NCBI GenBank assembly: GCA_026396975.1
Contig: JAPLVT010000032.1
Location: forward strand, 1-7,567
Direction of reading: 5' to 3'
DNA from: Candidatus Iainarchaeum sp.
Lineage (GTDB): Archaea > Iainarchaeota > Iainarchaeia > Iainarchaeales > GCA-2688035
Length of the DNA stretch: 7,567 nucleotides
In this document: piece after piece, positions 5,774 through 7,567 of the stretch
Numbering within the stretch: position 1 is the stretch's first letter
Layout of the letters: every line of letters starts with the position of its first letter
Translations under genes and position numbers: made by a program
The notes under the pieces: generated by a model
Told to the model about the DNA's origin: nothing
Database searches by the model: none
The model's input: the letters and a program-made list of their open reading frames with translations, nothing else

Positions 5774-5905
5774 TTATCTCAGGCACGCGGGGCGGTCGCC
5801 GCTGTTCCTGTGGTAGCGCACGCACTCGCAGCAGACGCCGTGCCTTTTGCAGCTTGTTTCAGGGCAAGGGCATTGTTTTTCATTCGCGGCTTTTTTGCAC
5901 TCCAT
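5774..5905 (-). CDS. 43-residue cysteine-rich protein, DUF6485-like
   Basis: This short frame gives MECKKAANEKQCPCP, then ETSCKRHGVCCECVRYHR and NSGDRPACLR. Eight of its 43 residues are cysteine (3, 12, 14, 19, 25, 26, 28, 41), with His22 and His32. The order C-x-C, C-x6-CC-x-C, YHR, then a Pro-Ala-Cys end resembles small proteins annotated as DUF6485, which share C-x-CCEC-x3-YHR-x-N-G and a final P-x-C. Metal binding is likely from composition. It overlaps the 3' end of the DHH gene by 26 bases in another frame, and GGTGAG stands a few bases before its ATG, so translation is probably coupled. The overlap explains why a length filter or overlap rule might drop it. Family assignment is from memory of the motif; function is unknown. 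Confidence 0.8.
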   Translation of the reverse strand: MECKKAANEKQCPCPETSCKRHGVCCECVRYHRNSGDRPACLR

Positions 5906-6983
5906 ATTTCTCACCAAGGATTTTTATCACGTTTTTCTTGAACTGGCCCGCAAACTGCTTTGGAACGCTGCCGGCAGCGGCAGGCACGTGGCCGCCGGCC
6001 GTTGCTTCGGGAATGCCTTTTGTTGCTTCCACCAGCAAATCGTTCATCCTAACCTTGAAGTCCTGCCTCCTCGCGCTGAAGCGCACTCTTCCCCCGCCCA
6101 AATACTGCAGCAGGATGACAGTGCTGTTGGGGTGCATTTCGCTGATTTCGTTTACAACATAGCTTTTGATGTTCTCGTGCTTTGCCTTGATATCGTAGAA
6201 AAACAATTCGAGTTCCGGGAATGGCTCCGCTTTCCCGTCAAACGCCCTTACAAGCTCTTCCTTCTCTTCCCTGAATTGCTCCAAGTATTTTTTGAAGCCG
6301 CTTTCCAGGACATCGCTCGGGTCTTTCGCGTTGTAAAACTGCCAGAACAATTGCTCTATCTTGTCCTCAGCCATTACCTCTACACCCGCAATAAGTTCCA
6401 CGAACCTGTAAAGCCAAGTGAGCGAAACATTCCTTTTCTCTATCGTCTTTTGGATAAATTCCTGCCAGTTCCGCAGGTTCATGTCTCCGATGATGCCGAT
6501 GCAGACAAGCCAATCGAGGCCGCCCACATCGGTAACTTCGTTAAACAGGTCGAAGGCGAACTTGCTTGTGACGTAAGAGGACGGGTCTTTGTCTGTGAAG
6601 AACTCTGCTTTCAAGAAAACCATTTTCTCGCTGTTAAGGTCCCTGCACATTTGGTGGTGGTCTATCACTAGGCATTGCTCAAAGCAGAACTTTTCAGCCA
6701 TGCTGTGGGGCGCGCTGTCGATGCCGATATCCATGATAAGCACCTTGTTTACTTTTTTCTTCCGCATCAAGGAAACAATCTTGCGCCCCTGTGCCCTGTC
6801 GCCGTACTCGAAATGGCAAACAACAACCGGCTTTTTGCCGGTTATGCTTTCAACCGCCTTTGCTGCAATCAACCCGCTTGAGAAGCCGTCGGCATCGCCG
6901 TGGTAAATCAGCGCAATCCTGTCCGTGCTGTTAAGGTTTTTGCAGAACCCTGTGAAACGCTGCAACAAAACGCTTTTTTCCAT
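5880..6983 (-). CDS. DHH/DHHA1 phosphoesterase, RecJ-like
   Basis: This 367-residue protein has the complete DHH catalytic set: HGDADG (28-33), MDIGID (84-89), DHHQ (108-111) and GDMN (166-169), whose Asp and His residues hold two divalent metals. A helical region follows (about 175-250). A C-terminal DHHA1 substrate-binding domain has RFSARR (301-306) and a GGH (330-332) after a glycine- and alanine-rich loop. Archaeal members include single-strand DNA exonucleases related to RecJ (GAN, HAN) and nanoRNA/oligonucleotide phosphodiesterases. The sequence alone does not say which. It is shorter than typical GAN, which also fits an NrnA-like role. The ATG at 6983 has no ribosome-binding site, and a TATA-like element about 25 bases upstream suggests a leaderless transcript. 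The downstream cysteine-rich gene overlaps its 3' end. Confidence 0.93.
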   Translation of the reverse strand: MEKSVLLQRFTGFCKNLNSTDRIALIYHGDADGFSSGLIAAKAVESITGKKPVVVCHFEYGDRAQGRKIVSLMRKKKVNKVLIMDIGIDSAPHSMAEKFCFEQCLVIDHHQMCRDLNSEKMVFLKAEFFTDKDPSSYVTSKFAFDLFNEVTDVGGLDWLVCIGIIGDMNLRNWQEFIQKTIEKRNVSLTWLYRFVELIAGVEVMAEDKIEQLFWQFYNAKDPSDVLESGFKKYLEQFREEKEELVRAFDGKAEPFPELELFFYDIKAKHENIKSYVVNEISEMHPNSTVILLQYLGGGRVRFSARRQDFKVRMNDLLVEATKGIPEATAGGHVPAAAGSVPKQFAGQFKKNVIKILGEKYGVQKSRE

Positions 6984-7002
6984 TATATATTTACAAACAA
7001 AA

Positions 7003-7012
7003 AATTTAATAA
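7003..7012. promoter_or_regulatory. Shared AT-rich box of a divergent promoter
   Basis: Read as TTATTAAA on the minus strand, it lies about 22-29 bases before the DHH ATG, which would give a leaderless mRNA. Read as TTTAATAA on the plus strand, it lies about 51-58 bases before the ATG at 7063, leaving room for a leader of roughly 28 bases with a ribosome-binding site. Only 79 bases separate the two start codons. Confidence 0.4.
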
Positions 7013-7062
7013 CATGGAATAATTAGTACTACCCACAAGCAGGGCGAAGAGGGTGGCTTGCA

Positions 7063-7227
7063 ATGGCTTTTGAGCACACCAACAGCAAGGGAAACAAGTA
7101 CTACCTGCACCAGCGGGGCAAGCTTTTCTTCTTCAGCAAAAGCAGCGAGGGCACAATAGACCTGCCGCCCGGCTTTGAGGTAGTGGAAAACAAGGTGACA
7201 GGCCTGCCGATGCTGAAAAGGAAATAG
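7063..7227 (+). CDS. 54-residue conserved-looking small protein
   Basis: The frame reads MAFEHTNSKGNKYYLHQRGK, LFFFSKSSEGTIDLPPG, then FEVVENKVTGLPMLKRK and a TAG stop. I recognise the pattern (YYLH near the start, FFFS, a DLP-x-G-[FY]-EVVEN stretch and a TGLP-x-LK-x-K end) from short hypothetical proteins in archaea and elsewhere, but know no function. There is no membrane segment or cysteine. The aromatic YYLH/FFF strands and the proline-glycine turn suggest a small beta structure. GAGGGTGG a few bases before the ATG is a good ribosome-binding site, and codon use matches the neighbours. It is divergent from the DHH gene and 62 bases before the next gene. Confidence 0.8.
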   Translation: MAFEHTNSKGNKYYLHQRGKLFFFSKSSEGTIDLPPGFEVVENKVTGLPMLKRK

Positions 7228-7246
7228 CCCGCGGTTTTCTGATTGA

Positions 7247-7252
7247 TTTTTA
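7247..7252 (+). promoter_or_regulatory. Possible TATA box of the last gene
   Basis: TTTTTAACTCTTTAACC spans about 7246-7262, roughly 30-44 bases before the ATG at 7290. A start near 7275 would leave a short leader that includes GGTG (7281-7284). It is AT-rich and also just downstream of the previous stop, so it could equally be that gene's termination region. Confidence 0.3.
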
Positions 7253-7289
7253 ACTCTTTAACCAATTAATTCATTCAACAGGTGTGCCG

Positions 7290-7567
7290 ATGAAATACAA
7301 TCTAGTGCGATTCAACTCTGCCGTTGCATACTACAAAAGAGCCCTCAAGGGCAAAGCAGGCAAAGGCAAAACATGCTTAGTTGTCCTGCCAATGACAAAC
7401 AAAAAAGCTTTTTTTTCGATTGCCCCGCTGAGCAGGGCGCTGCATGAATCAGGCTGCGACGTCAATGTTTTCGCGGTAGGCTGGGAAAGCAGGTCATTGC
7501 CAGTGCTGCTCCTAACATGGAAGCTGTTTGGTGAATTAAAGCAGGGCAGGAAAACAAAGGCAACAGC
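7290..7567 (+). CDS. Unidentified protein, 3' end outside the window
   Basis: Ninety-two codons are visible with no stop before the window ends. The protein begins MKYNLVRFNSAVAYYKRALK, then a lysine- and glycine-rich turn (KGKAGKGKT) and a hydrophobic strand CLVVLPM. TNKKAFFSIAPLSRALHESG follows, then DVNVFAVGW, a possible second strand-helix-strand unit. This alternation suggests an alpha/beta (Rossmann-like) N-terminal domain, but I do not recognise the family. GGTG five bases before the ATG supports the start. No signal peptide is visible. The segment LPVLLLTWKLFG (70-81) is hydrophobic but too short and mixed to call a membrane helix. The gene probably has its own promoter or is read through from the 54-residue gene upstream. 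Confidence 0.75.
   Translation, partial: MKYNLVRFNSAVAYYKRALKGKAGKGKTCLVVLPMTNKKAFFSIAPLSRALHESGCDVNVFAVGWESRSLPVLLLTWKLFGELKQGRKTKAT

Noticed and set aside
5670..5870. Open minus-strand frame downstream of the DHH gene, ending at 5670
   Set aside because: It overlaps the cysteine-rich gene in another frame, is Arg/Gln/Pro-rich and has no good start or motif. The cysteine-rich frame has a clear start and a family-like pattern.
5847..6671. 274-codon open frame on the plus strand
   Set aside because: It is antisense to the DHH gene, with no recognisable domain and no ribosome-binding site. The DHH frame has all catalytic motifs.
7350..7373. GKAGKGKT in the last gene matching the P-loop pattern GxxxxGK[ST]
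   Set aside because: A P-loop should follow a hydrophobic beta strand. Here it follows a basic amphipathic helix, and the strand comes after it, so a lysine-rich turn is more likely.

Overview
The window looks like archaeal chromosome. It carries a histone-fold protein, a full-length Hef helicase-nuclease, ribosomal protein S8e, and TATA-type promoters with no bacterial -35/-10 elements. Hef points to Euryarchaeota or a euryarchaeal-like lineage. The compact layout, several very small proteins and the mix of leaderless and Shine-Dalgarno starts would fit an uncultivated or DPANN-type genome, but that placement is inference. There is no sign of an integrated element, CRISPR array, tRNA or rRNA.

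Layout. From 1 to 662 (+) lies the 3' part of a KaiC/RadA-like ATPase. On the minus strand, 793-1283 is a toxin-antitoxin pair: a DUF4258-type toxin followed by a YgiT/MqsA-type zinc-finger antitoxin, overlapping by ATGA. A histone gene (1389-1598, minus) is divergent from hef (1808-4318, plus). The shared intergenic region holds AT-rich promoters and a perfect 21-bp palindrome. rps8e (4431-4838, plus) follows with its own promoter, then a 391-bp gap rich in nested inverted and direct repeats. Next is a stand-alone protein resembling EF-Tu domain II (5230-5625, plus). It converges on a minus-strand operon of a DHH/DHHA1 phosphoesterase (5880-6983) and a 43-residue cysteine-rich protein (5774-5905) that overlaps the end of the DHH gene. 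A 54-residue conserved-looking protein (7063-7227, plus) is divergent from the DHH gene, and an unidentified gene starts at 7290 and leaves the window.

How the genes fit together. The strongest theme is chromosome maintenance: histone, Hef and a RecJ-like DHH protein. Hef has an acidic low-complexity linker ending in a PCNA-binding-like motif (Q607-TTLFSF). In Thermococcus, the corresponding Hef linker has been reported to bind PCNA and a RecJ-like protein, which makes the DHH gene 1.6 kb away a candidate partner. S8e and the EF-Tu-domain-II-like protein form a weaker translation theme. No complete undescribed system is evident. The best leads are the cysteine-rich protein coupled to the DHH gene, the solo domain-II protein with its repeat-rich upstream region, and the palindrome at the histone promoter.
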